The translations under genes were made by a program, and so were the position numbers. A DNA stretch of 35,522 bases from the NCBI GenBank assembly GCA_017621735.1, contig JAGASM010000042.1, positions 1 through 35,522 on the forward strand, given 5' to 3'. The stretch is from Clostridia bacterium. GTDB lineage: Bacteria; Bacillota; Clostridia; Christensenellales; Borkfalkiaceae. The notes under the pieces were generated by a model that was given only the letters and a program-made list of their open reading frames with translations, ran no database searches and was not told the DNA's origin. Of the stretch, positions 22,991-30,719 are shown one piece after another (the stretch's first letter is position 1; every line of letters starts with the position of its first letter).

Positions 22991-23503
22991 ATTAAAACGC
23001 AGAATCAGTTGAACGGTGAAATTCGCGATCGCGAAATCCGCGTGATTTCGTCTACGGGAGAAATGCTTGGAATTATGTCGCCTGCACAGGCGCTTCGTCT
23101 TGCGGAAGAGGCGGATTTAGATCTCGTCAAAATTTCTCCGAATGCCGTACCCCCCGTATGCAAGATTATGGATTACGGCAAGTTCAAGTTTGAACAGGCG
23201 AAAAAGGAAAAGGAAAACCGCAAAAACCAAAAGGTAGTGGAAATTAAAGAAGTACAACTTTCCATGACCATCGACGTCGGCGACATTAACGTAAAGGCAA
23301 AACATGCGACGAAGTTTTTGGAAGCGGGCAACAAGGTGAAGGTTTCCATTCGTTTGCGCGGTAGACAAATGGCACATGCAAACCTCGGTAAGGACGTCAT
23401 GATGCGTTTTTACGAAATGCTCAAAGAGGTTGCTGCGATTGAAAAACCGATTGCCATGGAAGGCAGAAACATCATCATGATTTTGGGACCTGCCAAAAAA
23501 TAA
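22991..23503 (+). CDS. infC: Translation initiation factor IF-3 (AUU start)
   Basis: The 170-residue protein has both IF-3 domains, with signatures IRDREIRVIS, PPVCKIMDYGKFKFEQ, KVKVSIRLRGR and GRNIIMILGPAKK. No ATG or GTG fits the expected N terminus. An in-frame ATT at 22991 lies 9 nt after GAGAGG (22976-22981), and an in-frame TAA at 22982 blocks extension. A later TTG at 23009 has no Shine-Dalgarno and would cut six residues. AUU is a known autoregulatory start of infC, because IF-3 rejects non-canonical starts. It heads the operon with L35 and L20. Confidence 0.95.
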   Translation: MKTQNQLNGEIRDREIRVISSTGEMLGIMSPAQALRLAEEADLDLVKISPNAVPPVCKIMDYGKFKFEQAKKEKENRKNQKVVEIKEVQLSMTIDVGDINVKAKHATKFLEAGNKVKVSIRLRGRQMAHANLGKDVMMRFYEMLKEVAAIEKPIAMEGRNIIMILGPAKK

Positions 23504-23566
23504 GGGAGTCATCCGCTTTTTGCGGGGATTACATAAATTGATAAACATTAAATGGAGGATAAAAGT

Positions 23567-23767
23567 ATGCCGAAACAGAAATCGCACAGCGCGTCTAAAA
23601 AGCGCTTCTGGCTCACCGGTAGCGGAAAAGTAAACCGCGCACACGGCGGCAAGAACCACAAGGCTGAAACCAAGAACAGAAAGAGAAAGAGAAATCTTCG
23701 CCAAGTAACTCTCGTAGATTCTACGCATGAGAAGACGGTTAAGAAGATGATCCCTTACAAGGACTAA
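23567..23767 (+). CDS. rpmI: Ribosomal protein L35
   Basis: 66 residues, highly basic, with the L35 pattern MPKQKSHSASKKRF...GSGKVNR and a C-terminal VKKMIPY. The ATG at 23567 follows GGAGG (23554-23558); the upstream in-frame ATG at 23552 overlaps that Shine-Dalgarno and is rejected. It lies between infC and rplT as in most bacteria. Confidence 0.96.
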   Translation: MPKQKSHSASKKRFWLTGSGKVNRAHGGKNHKAETKNRKRKRNLRQVTLVDSTHEKTVKKMIPYKD

Positions 23768-23785
23768 TAGGAGGACAGTTGAGTT

Positions 23786-24136
23786 ATGCGTATTAAGAGA
23801 GGCGTTAACGCCGTTAAAAAACGTAGAAAGATTTTAAAACTCGCCAAGGGTTACTGGGGCAATAAGAGCAAGTCGTACCGCATCGCACGCGAAGCGGTTA
23901 TGAAGTCCTTGAACTATGCGTACATCGGAAGAAAGAGAAGAAAGCGCGATATGCGCGCTCTTTGGATTGCGAGAATCAACGCTGGTGCAAGAATGAACGG
24001 ACTTTCCTATTCCAAATTGATGCACGGTTTGAAAGTTGCCGGAATCGATTTGAACAGAAAAGTTCTTTCCGACATCGCTATTACGGATGCAGCGGCTTTT
24101 GCGGAACTTTGCGCAAAGGCAAAAGCGGCTCTTTAA
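23786..24136 (+). CDS. rplT: Ribosomal protein L20
   Basis: 116 residues with the standard L20 pattern: [22 protein letters not shown], then [23 protein letters not shown] and [12 protein letters not shown]. It binds 23S rRNA early in 50S assembly and in Firmicutes represses its own operon through the leader. AGGAGG stands upstream of the ATG. A terminator follows the stop. Confidence 0.97.
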   Translation: MRIKRGVNAVKKRRKILKLAKGYWGNKSKSYRIAREAVMKSLNYAYIGRKRRKRDMRALWIARINAGARMNGLSYSKLMHGLKVAGIDLNRKVLSDIAITDAAAFAELCAKAKAAL

Positions 24137-24145
24137 GAGTAAGAC

Positions 24146-24174
24146 AAAAGCCTTTATTGTATAAAGGCTTTTTT
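24146..24174 (+). terminator. Terminator of the infC-rpmI-rplT operon
   Basis: AAAAGCCTTTAT/ATAAAGGCTTTT with a short loop and T6. Confidence 0.88.
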
Positions 24175-24187
24175 GCCAATTAATCGA

Positions 24188-24931
24188 ATGGTTATCGTAT
24201 CGAAAAACAATTCGCTCGTCAAGGAACTTTCTTCGCTGAAAGAGAAAAAATTCAGAAAGCGGAGCGGAACGTTTCTTGTCGAAGGGGAAAAAATGGTACG
24301 CGAAGCGGTTGCGTGCGGTATGAACGTCCGTATGCTTGCCGTGCGGGACGGGTACGAAGGGGAAACGTATTCTCTTCCGACCACCGTTTTCGGTGAGGAC
24401 GCCTTTAAGGCGATTTGCGACGAAAAAACCCCGCAAGGAATTTGTGCCGTCGTTGAAATTCCCACCTTTTCCGTTCAGGCGCCCAAAGAAAGTTGTCTTG
24501 TTTTGGACGGTGTGTCCGATCCTTCCAACGTAGGGGCGATTATCAGAACTGCGAATGCTGCGGGATACCGTGAGGTGTATTTCATCGACTGTGCCGATCC
24601 GTTTTCCCCCAAAAGCGTCCGCGCAAGTATGAGCGGTGTGTTTTTCGTGCGCGTCATGCAGGGGACAAAAGAAGAAATACTGTCCGTGCTCGACGGAATT
24701 CCATTTCTTGCGGCGGATATGAATGGGGAAAATTTATTCACCTTTCAAGCGCCCGCAAAATTTGCGCTTTGTATCGGGAACGAGGGAAACGGGCTTTCCG
24801 CATCCGTTCGCGAACGCGCCGATTATACCGTTCGGATTCCGATGGATAAAAATACGGAAAGTTTGAATGCTGCAGTTTCCGCATCGGTGGCAATGTATCT
24901 ACTCAAACAAAAACAATTTCAGTTGCAATAA
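24188..24931 (+). CDS. SpoU/TrmH family rRNA methyltransferase
   Basis: The 247-residue protein has an N-terminal RNA-binding substrate domain (FLVEGEKMVREA). Its SPOUT methylase domain shows the three TrmH motifs: SDPSNVGAIIRTANAAG, CIGNEGNGLS and RIPMDKNTESLNAAVSASVAMY. It transfers a methyl group from SAM to a ribose 2'-OH of RNA, probably rRNA (RlmB/YsgA-like). A TTG at 24173 in frame lies inside the preceding terminator, so the ATG at 24188 is used, although no clear Shine-Dalgarno is seen. Placement just after rplT is also seen in Bacillus (ysgA). It is 11 nt ahead of the YebC gene. Confidence 0.9.
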   Translation: MVIVSKNNSLVKELSSLKEKKFRKRSGTFLVEGEKMVREAVACGMNVRMLAVRDGYEGETYSLPTTVFGEDAFKAICDEKTPQGICAVVEIPTFSVQAPKESCLVLDGVSDPSNVGAIIRTANAAGYREVYFIDCADPFSPKSVRASMSGVFFVRVMQGTKEEILSVLDGIPFLAADMNGENLFTFQAPAKFALCIGNEGNGLSASVRERADYTVRIPMDKNTESLNAAVSASVAMYLLKQKQFQLQ

Positions 24932-24942
24932 AGGAGAAAAAT

Positions 24943-25680
24943 ATGTCCGGTCATAGCAAATGGCATAACATCGCGGCAAAAAAAGGGAAGGCAGATGCGG
25001 CGAGAGGAAAAATCTTTACAAAACTCGGAAGAGAACTTGCGGTAGCTGCAAAAGGAAATCCGAATCCCGCGACCAACTCCAAGTTGGCGGACGTCATTGC
25101 GAAAGCAAAGGCGGCAAACATGCCCAACGACAATATCGAACGTTCGATTAAGCGTGCGGCGGGGGAAGTCGGCGAAAAGGATTATAAAGAACTCACCTAC
25201 GAAGGATACGGCGTGGCGGGATCTGCCGTCATCATCACGACGCTTACGGATAACAACAACCGTACGGCGGGGGACGTTCGCGCAATCATGTCCAAGCACG
25301 GAGGCTCGCTTGGAAACACCGGTTGCGTTTCGTATATGTTTGATACGAAAGGATTGATCGTTGTAGAACGTACGCCCGATTTGGATGAGGATACCGTAAC
25401 CGAGTACGCAATCGACGCGGGCGCGGAAGACGTCGTTACGCAAGAGGACGTATTCGAAATTTATACGGACGTTCCCACCTTCTCGGAGGCAAGAAAAACG
25501 TTGGAAGAAAAAGGACTTTCCTTCCTTCAGGCGGAAATTACCATGATTCCGCAAAGCAAGATCACGCTTCCTGCGGACAAGCTCGAAACGTTCAACAAAA
25601 TGCTTGAGAAGTTGGAAGACAACGACGACGTCCAAGAAGTATATCATAACGTAGAACTTCCCGAAGAAGAGGAAGAGTAA
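24943..25680 (+). CDS. YebC/PmpR family protein
   Basis: The 245-residue protein begins MSGHSKWHNIAAKKGKADA, the hallmark of the family. It has GGSLGNTGCVSYMFDTKG in the middle and an acidic end with PEEEEE. YebC/TACO1-family proteins act as transcriptional regulators or as helpers of ribosomes at proline-rich stretches. AAAGGAG precedes the ATG. Probably cotranscribed with the upstream methyltransferase. Confidence 0.95.
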   Translation: MSGHSKWHNIAAKKGKADAARGKIFTKLGRELAVAAKGNPNPATNSKLADVIAKAKAANMPNDNIERSIKRAAGEVGEKDYKELTYEGYGVAGSAVIITTLTDNNNRTAGDVRAIMSKHGGSLGNTGCVSYMFDTKGLIVVERTPDLDEDTVTEYAIDAGAEDVVTQEDVFEIYTDVPTFSEARKTLEEKGLSFLQAEITMIPQSKITLPADKLETFNKMLEKLEDNDDVQEVYHNVELPEEEEE

Positions 25681-25681
25681 A

Positions 25682-25705
25682 AAAAATTCCCTACGGGGAC
25701 TTTTT
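25682..25705 (+). terminator. Weak hairpin between yebC and proA
   Basis: A-run, short GC core (CCC-TAC-GGG) and T5. The stem has internal mismatches, so any termination would be partial. Confidence 0.35.
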
Positions 25706-25723
25706 GCGTAAAAGGAGAAGATT

Positions 25724-26959
25724 ATGTCCATACGAGAGACGTGCCAACGTGCAAAAAACAGCGTTTCTGCCGTTGCTTACTTAAAGGAAGAAGAACGCAA
25801 TCACCTTTTGACGGTTGCCGCAAGCGCTTTGATTGAAAATTCCGAATATCTTTTGCAAGAAAATGCAATCGACGTGCAAAACTGCGACCGTGGGGAGCAA
25901 TTCAAAGACAGGCTTACCTTGACGCACAGTCGGATCGAGGGGATTGCGGAAGGACTCTTAAAATTATGCGCGATCGCTTGTCCCGTCGGCGAAGTCATAG
26001 AACGTCATACGACGGAGAGCGGGCTTGATATAACCCGCGTTCGCGTTCCGTTCGGCGTTGTCGGCATTATCTACGAGGCTCGCCCCAACGTTACGGCGGA
26101 TGCGATCGGACTTTGCTTGAAGAGTGGGAACGCCGTCGTATTGCGCGGGAGCAAAGACGCGTACCGTTCGAATGCCGCAATCGTTTCCGTAATAAAGCGT
26201 GCGTGGGAAGAAGAGGGGTATTGCGCGGAGTTTATCCAACTCATTGAAGATTGTTCGAGAGAGGGCGCGAAGGAATTCATGCGCCAAAACGGTATTTTGG
26301 ACGTGTTGATTCCCCGCGGGAGCGCTTCTTTGATTCAAAGTGCGCTCGAAAATGCGACCGTTCCCGTCATTGAAACGGGCACGGGAAACTGCCACGTTTA
26401 TTTACATGAGAGCGCCGACCTTGAAAAGGCGATTCCGATTGTTATCAATGCAAAAACGCAGCGAACGAGCGTTTGCAATGCGGCGGAAAGTTTGGTCGTG
26501 GACGAATCGTTTGCGCAAGAGCATTTGTGCGAAGTGGTCAACGCGCTCATGGAAAAAGGGGTTGAGATTGTCGGCGATGAGCAATCGCGTTGCATTTGCA
26601 AAGAGATTTTACCCGCCGAAGAAGGGGATTTTGCAAAAGAATTTTTGTCCTTGAAAATTTCCGTTAAAGTTGTAAATGGCGTGGAAGAGGCAATCAACTT
26701 TATCAACGCACATTCGACCAAACACAGCGAAGCGATTGTTACGGAGAATGAAGAAGCGGCGAAAAAGTTTTTTGACCGCATAGACTCTTCGTGCGTTTAC
26801 TGGAATGCATCCACCCGTTTTACGGACGGATTTGAGTTTGGGTTTGGCGCCGAAATGGGCATTTCCACGCAAAAACTTCACGCGCGCGGACCGATGGGGC
26901 TTCGTGAGTTGACTTCGTATAAGTTTATCATTCAAGGGAATGGACAGGTAAGAAAATAA
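25724..26959 (+). CDS. proA: Glutamate-5-semialdehyde dehydrogenase
   Basis: The 411-residue enzyme reduces gamma-glutamyl phosphate to glutamate semialdehyde in proline synthesis. Family signatures are VPFGVVGIIYEARPNVTADA, KSGNAVVLRGSKDA, PRGSASLI, the catalytic-Cys region TQRTSVCNAAESLVVD and WNASTRFTDGFEFGFGAEMGISTQKLHARGP (split over the C-terminal third). Length is normal. AAAGGAG precedes the ATG. The partner kinase gene proB is not adjacent, unlike the usual proBA operon, and must lie elsewhere. A strong terminator follows. Confidence 0.97.
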   Translation: MSIRETCQRAKNSVSAVAYLKEEERNHLLTVAASALIENSEYLLQENAIDVQNCDRGEQFKDRLTLTHSRIEGIAEGLLKLCAIACPVGEVIERHTTESGLDITRVRVPFGVVGIIYEARPNVTADAIGLCLKSGNAVVLRGSKDAYRSNAAIVSVIKRAWEEEGYCAEFIQLIEDCSREGAKEFMRQNGILDVLIPRGSASLIQSALENATVPVIETGTGNCHVYLHESADLEKAIPIVINAKTQRTSVCNAAESLVVDESFAQEHLCEVVNALMEKGVEIVGDEQSRCICKEILPAEEGDFAKEFLSLKISVKVVNGVEEAINFINAHSTKHSEAIVTENEEAAKKFFDRIDSSCVYWNASTRFTDGFEFGFGAEMGISTQKLHARGPMGLRELTSYKFIIQGNGQVRK

Positions 26960-26996
26960 TAAAACGTATTTGTTTTTTAATGACATTTTCGTGTAT

Positions 26997-27042
26997 AAAA
27001 CCTTTCGCTTTGCACAAATTTACGTGTAGCGAAAGGTTTTTT
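26997..27042 (+). terminator. Terminator of proA
   Basis: AAACCTTTCGCT pairs with AGCGAAAGGTTT around an 18-nt loop that can itself form a short CAC/GTG pairing, followed by T7. Confidence 0.85.
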
Positions 27043-27093
27043 TCGCTTTTTGATATCGTAGAGGGCGCGGATTGATTCGCTCCTCCTACGAAG

Positions 27094-27115
27094 AGGGACG
27101 CCGAGCGGCGTCCCT
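27094..27115 (+). repeat. GC-rich hairpin upstream of the solute-binding-like gene
   Basis: AGGGACGCC/GGCGTCCCT, a perfect 9-bp stem with a GAGC loop, followed only by TTGTG. The weak U-tract makes it a poor terminator. Function unknown; it could insulate the sigma-E-like promoter just downstream. The rest of 26960-27118 shows no gene. Confidence 0.45.
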
Positions 27116-27118
27116 TTG

Positions 27119-27147
27119 TGATTATTCGCCCTTATTTTTCATACAAT
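27119..27147 (+). promoter_or_regulatory. Sigma-E-like sporulation promoter
   Basis: CATACAAT at 27140-27147 with a TGATTATT -35-like box 13 nt before it (27119-27126). As with ytxC, exactly 6 nt lie between the -10 and the start codon. Confidence 0.5.
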
Positions 27148-27153
27148 ATACGG

Positions 27154-28053
27154 ATGAAGAAGGTGCTCTCTATTTTGTCGTACGTATTATGCTTGGCGGT
27201 CGTCCTTTCGACCGTTTTCTTTCCCAAAGAGAAAGAGTCGGAGGTTCAACCGACGGTTGTGCGCGTTTGGAACGTAGATACGTTTGAGGGCGGAAAGGGT
27301 TCGCGAACGGCATTTTTGAAAAAATGTGCAAAAATAGCGCAGGGCAAAACGTCCTGTCGTTATCTCGTAACTTCTTACACAAAAGAAGGCGCGATCGACG
27401 CAAAACAAAGGGGGGAGGTTCCCGATATTTTATCGTTCGGGATAGGGCTCGACGTATTTTTAGAGAATACGCTTGCATTGAACGGTACGTTTATCGGTGG
27501 ACAAATCGACGGTAAAACGTACGCCGTTCCTTGGTGTCGGGGTGGTTATTATTTGTTTTCGCTCACCGATTTTGAAGGGGAAGGGGAGTGCGCGATATCG
27601 TGCGGCGGGGACAATTTGACGGAAGTGTCGGCGGCAATGTCGGATATTACGGGCAAATGCTTGCCGTCGCTCACCGCGTACGTGCAGTTTTTGAACGGGG
27701 AATTTGCCTATCTTTTGGGGACGCAACGGGATATTTGTCGGTTTTCCGCGCGCGGGGTTTCCGTTCAATCGAAGGAATTGATCGCCTACAACGATTTGTA
27801 TCAATACTGTTCGGTACTTACGCAAGACAAGTGGGAGGAATGCCGATTGTTTTTGGAAGTGCTTTTCTCCGACGAGGTGCAAAATACCCTCGATTCGATC
27901 GGTATGAAGAGTGTTTTTCAGGATGGAAAGAACGATGCGACGGCATACACGACGAGTGTTTTTCTATCCGATCAAGCGCGCGGAGAGTTGCGTTCGCTCG
28001 CAAGCAAGAACGAACGGGATAAAATGCTCGCAAATTTTATAAAAAAGGTTTGA
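27154..28053 (+). CDS. Membrane-anchored solute-binding-like protein
   Basis: The 299-residue product has an uncleaved-looking N-terminal membrane segment (about 5-22, no lipobox) and an extracellular domain resembling family 1 solute-binding proteins. It shows VRVWNVDTFEGG at the first strand, GEVPDILSFGIG, GKTYAVPWCRGGYYLF at the hinge and a C-terminal LEVLFSDEVQNTLDSIGMKSV, the usual end pattern. No transporter genes are adjacent, so it may be a sensor or a stand-alone binding protein. No Shine-Dalgarno precedes the ATG; a sigma-E-like -10 lies 6 nt upstream, suggesting a sporulation role and leaderless mRNA. Its stop is followed closely by murB. Confidence 0.72.
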   Translation: MKKVLSILSYVLCLAVVLSTVFFPKEKESEVQPTVVRVWNVDTFEGGKGSRTAFLKKCAKIAQGKTSCRYLVTSYTKEGAIDAKQRGEVPDILSFGIGLDVFLENTLALNGTFIGGQIDGKTYAVPWCRGGYYLFSLTDFEGEGECAISCGGDNLTEVSAAMSDITGKCLPSLTAYVQFLNGEFAYLLGTQRDICRFSARGVSVQSKELIAYNDLYQYCSVLTQDKWEECRLFLEVLFSDEVQNTLDSIGMKSVFQDGKNDATAYTTSVFLSDQARGELRSLASKNERDKMLANFIKKV

Positions 28054-28076
28054 AATTTCAAGCAATGTGTGGTAAA

Positions 28077-28979
28077 ATGAAAGAGAACGAAAATACGCGC
28101 TTATACAAACGGATTACGGAAGCGTTTCCCGCTTTGCAGGCGGAGGCGAATTTTTCCTTTCGCTCGCATACGACGATCGGCTTGGGCGGGATCGCAAGCG
28201 TCGCTGTGTCCCCATCGACGACGGATGAATGTGCGAAACTTCTTTCCTATTTCAAACGGGAGAGGATCGCCTATTGTTTTCTTGGGGCGGGGGCAAACGT
28301 TTTGCCTTCCGACGGGTATTTTGACGGCGCCGTCGTGCGCTTTCAACGATTGAAATGCACCTACCTCGAGGGAACGCAGTTATACGTGGGTGCGGGCATC
28401 AACGGCACTGCGCTTTGTTCGCTCGGAAAATCGGCATCCGTCAGCGGATTTGAACCGTTTATCGGGATTCCGTTCACGGTCGGCGGCGGCGTAGCGATGA
28501 ATGCAGGAATTGCACAGTCGCACTTTGAAGACGTCGTCGTGCGCGTTACGGCGGTAGACGGCGGAAAAATCCGCACGTTTTCTGCAAAAGAATGTGCGTT
28601 TCAAGAGAAAGACAGCGTCTTTTTAAGGGAAAAAATTGCAATTACGGGCGTTTTGCTAAAAGGAAAGTATGCGCCGCGCAAGCGCATTTCGGAAAACGAG
28701 TGTTTTTACCGTATGCGAAGGAGCGGGTTGCCCAAAGGCCGTAGCATGGGTTGCGTATTTGTCAATCCGAGCGGGATTTCGGCGGGACGGCTGATTGAAG
28801 AGTGCGGATTGAAAGGAACCCGAATGGGCGGAGCACGCATTTCGGAGATTCATGCAAATTTTATTATCAACGAGTGCGGAACGTTTCAAGACGTCGCTTT
28901 GTTGATCGATTACGTAAAACGGGAAGTCGCAAATCATACGGGGATTGTTTTGCGAGAGGAAATTCGTAGGATTCCATGA
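28077..28979 (+). CDS. murB: UDP-N-acetylenolpyruvoylglucosamine reductase
   Basis: The 300-residue flavoenzyme makes UDP-MurNAc for peptidoglycan. FAD-binding motifs are present: RSHTTIGLGG, LGAGANVLPSD and GIPFTVGGGVAMNAGI. The substrate domain has FYRMRRSGLPKGRSMGCVFVNP and GLKGTRMGGARISEIHANFIIN. The catalytic proton-donor Ser of other MurBs (SAGSxFKNP type) is Cys226 here. Start candidates are TTG 28050, ATG 28065 and ATG 28077; none has a clear Shine-Dalgarno. The last fits family length best. A TGGTAAAAT sequence just before it could be an extended -10. It heads the murB-PHP-whiA-dnaE block. Confidence 0.92.
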   Translation: MKENENTRLYKRITEAFPALQAEANFSFRSHTTIGLGGIASVAVSPSTTDECAKLLSYFKRERIAYCFLGAGANVLPSDGYFDGAVVRFQRLKCTYLEGTQLYVGAGINGTALCSLGKSASVSGFEPFIGIPFTVGGGVAMNAGIAQSHFEDVVVRVTAVDGGKIRTFSAKECAFQEKDSVFLREKIAITGVLLKGKYAPRKRISENECFYRMRRSGLPKGRSMGCVFVNPSGISAGRLIEECGLKGTRMGGARISEIHANFIINECGTFQDVALLIDYVKREVANHTGIVLREEIRRIP

Positions 28980-28991
28980 CGGAGAATACAT

Positions 28992-29768
28992 ATGTTATTA
29001 ACTGCTGATTATCATACTCATACGCCGTATTCGCACGGAAAAGGAACGGTACTTGAAAACGCAATTCGCGCAAAAGAAATAGGACTTGAACAAATCGGGA
29101 TCACCGACCACGGATTTTCGCACGTTATTTTCGGCGTTCGTCGCCGTCAGGTGGAAAAACTTCTTTCAGAATGCCGAGAGGCGGAAGAAAAAACGGGGAT
29201 TCGCGTTATTTTGGGAATGGAAAACAATATTCGCGGTCGGAGCGGGAACGTTGACTTGACGGAGCGGGATTTTGAACAGTTTGATTTGTTCCTTTGCGGA
29301 ATGCACCTTGTGATCTATTACTCATCCGTATACGACGCGTTTCAACTCGGTGCGGCAAACTATCTTCGCACACAGTTGAAAATGAAGCCGACGAAACGCC
29401 TTTTGCGCGACACGACAAACGCCTATATCAACGCGGTGAAAAATCATCCGATCGACGTTTTGACGCACCTTAACTATCTTTGCTTTGCCGATGCGGTAGA
29501 GGTGGCAAAGTGCTGTCGCGACTATGGAACTTATTTGGAAATTAGCGGAAAAAAGACGCACCTTACGGACGAGGAACTGTATCAAGTCGCGCAGACGGGG
29601 GTGAGGTTTGTGGTAAATTCTGACGCGCATTCCGTCGATCGAATCGGCGATATTGCTTTGGCAAAAGCGCAAATCGACCGCGTTGGAATTCCTTATACCC
29701 AAATTGACAACATCGACGGAAGATTGCCCGTCTTCCGCCTGCAAGAGTATAAAAAGAGGAATCTTTAA
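28992..29768 (+). CDS. PHP-domain phosphoesterase
   Basis: The 258-residue protein has the four PHP metal-binding motifs: DYHTHTPYSHG at the N terminus, ITDHGFSH, a middle GMEN segment with the later DVLTHLNY, and the C-terminal NSDAHSVDRIGD. This fold is shared with histidinol phosphatase and YcdX-like enzymes; substrate unknown. In Clostridia a PHP gene of this kind often sits between murB and rapZ/yvcK/whiA. GGAG precedes the ATG. Its stop abuts the whiA start. Confidence 0.9.
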   Translation: MLLTADYHTHTPYSHGKGTVLENAIRAKEIGLEQIGITDHGFSHVIFGVRRRQVEKLLSECREAEEKTGIRVILGMENNIRGRSGNVDLTERDFEQFDLFLCGMHLVIYYSSVYDAFQLGAANYLRTQLKMKPTKRLLRDTTNAYINAVKNHPIDVLTHLNYLCFADAVEVAKCCRDYGTYLEISGKKTHLTDEELYQVAQTGVRFVVNSDAHSVDRIGDIALAKAQIDRVGIPYTQIDNIDGRLPVFRLQEYKKRNL

Positions 29769-30719
29769 GTGGCAAATTTTACTTGGGAAATTAAACGTGA
29801 ATTGCTTTCTCCGCCCGAAAATGCTTGTTGTAAAGTGGCGGAATGCGCCGCATATTTGCGAACGAGCGGGAGTATCACCTCTTCTTATCAAGGGTTTGGG
29901 TTTGAAATTGTCAGCGAGAACGAGCGAATTGCGGAATATTTTATCAATTTGTTTGAAAGCGTTTACGGGATCCGTTTTGTTTTGAAGGACGCCACCGTCG
30001 ATCCAAAGCGTGAACGGGACAAGTTGACCTTTGCCTACGACGGGGAACGCGCTTCTCAAGTATTGCAAGAAACGGGCGTTTTGCGTCGGGACGAAGGGGG
30101 TTTTGCAATCAACTTCGGGCTTTCTCCTTATCTTGTAGAAAACGACTGCTGTGCGCTTTCTTACGTGAAGGGGGCGTTCTTGGGCGGCGGAAGTTGCACC
30201 ATACCGAGCGGGAGCGGAAAGACGGGGTATCACTTGGAATTCGTATTCTCCTCTTACGTCATTGCGGAAGAGTTTTGTTCTTTGCTTGCATCCTTTGAAT
30301 TGCTTGCCCGTATGGTCAAGCGCGGGGATAAAACGGTGGTTTACTTAAAAAGCCGCGACGAACTTTCCGACTTTTTCTCACTCATCGGCGCGCACGGCGC
30401 GTTAAAACGGCTCAATTCCGTTTCGGAGGCGCGGGAAGAAAACAACAAAGAGAACCGCGTCAATAATTGCATTGTAGGCAATATGGACAGAACGGCGCAG
30501 GCGAGCGCGGAACAGGCGATTGCCATTTCCGCAATTAAAGACCGCGTGGGACTTGATTGCTTGGAAGCGTCCCTCCGTCAACTTGCGGAGGCGAGAATAG
30601 AATTTCCGATGGAATCGCTTCGTCAACTTGCCGAACGGTTGGGCGTTTCAAAAAGTTGCCTCAATCACCGCATGCGAAAACTGATGGAAATATATCACGA
30701 TTTGGATGAAACGTTATGA
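29769..30719 (+). CDS. whiA: WhiA, sporulation/division transcription regulator
   Basis: The 316-residue protein has a degenerate LAGLIDADG homing-endonuclease-like N-terminal region (about 1-210, with CCALSYVKGAFLGGGS) and a C-terminal helix-turn-helix ending LAERLGVSKSCLNHRMRKL, both diagnostic of WhiA. It acts in cell division, sporulation or chromosome segregation. The GTG start follows directly on the PHP stop and AGAGG is 12 nt upstream. Its stop overlaps the dnaE start (ATGA). The usual partners rapZ and yvcK are missing here. Confidence 0.95.
   Translation: MANFTWEIKRELLSPPENACCKVAECAAYLRTSGSITSSYQGFGFEIVSENERIAEYFINLFESVYGIRFVLKDATVDPKRERDKLTFAYDGERASQVLQETGVLRRDEGGFAINFGLSPYLVENDCCALSYVKGAFLGGGSCTIPSGSGKTGYHLEFVFSSYVIAEEFCSLLASFELLARMVKRGDKTVVYLKSRDELSDFFSLIGAHGALKRLNSVSEAREENNKENRVNNCIVGNMDRTAQASAEQAIAISAIKDRVGLDCLEASLRQLAEARIEFPMESLRQLAERLGVSKSCLNHRMRKLMEIYHDLDETL

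Noticed and set aside
27094..27115. Second terminator after proA
   Set aside because: The stem is strong but there is no T-run, and a complete terminator already lies at 26997-27042. It is listed only as a hairpin.
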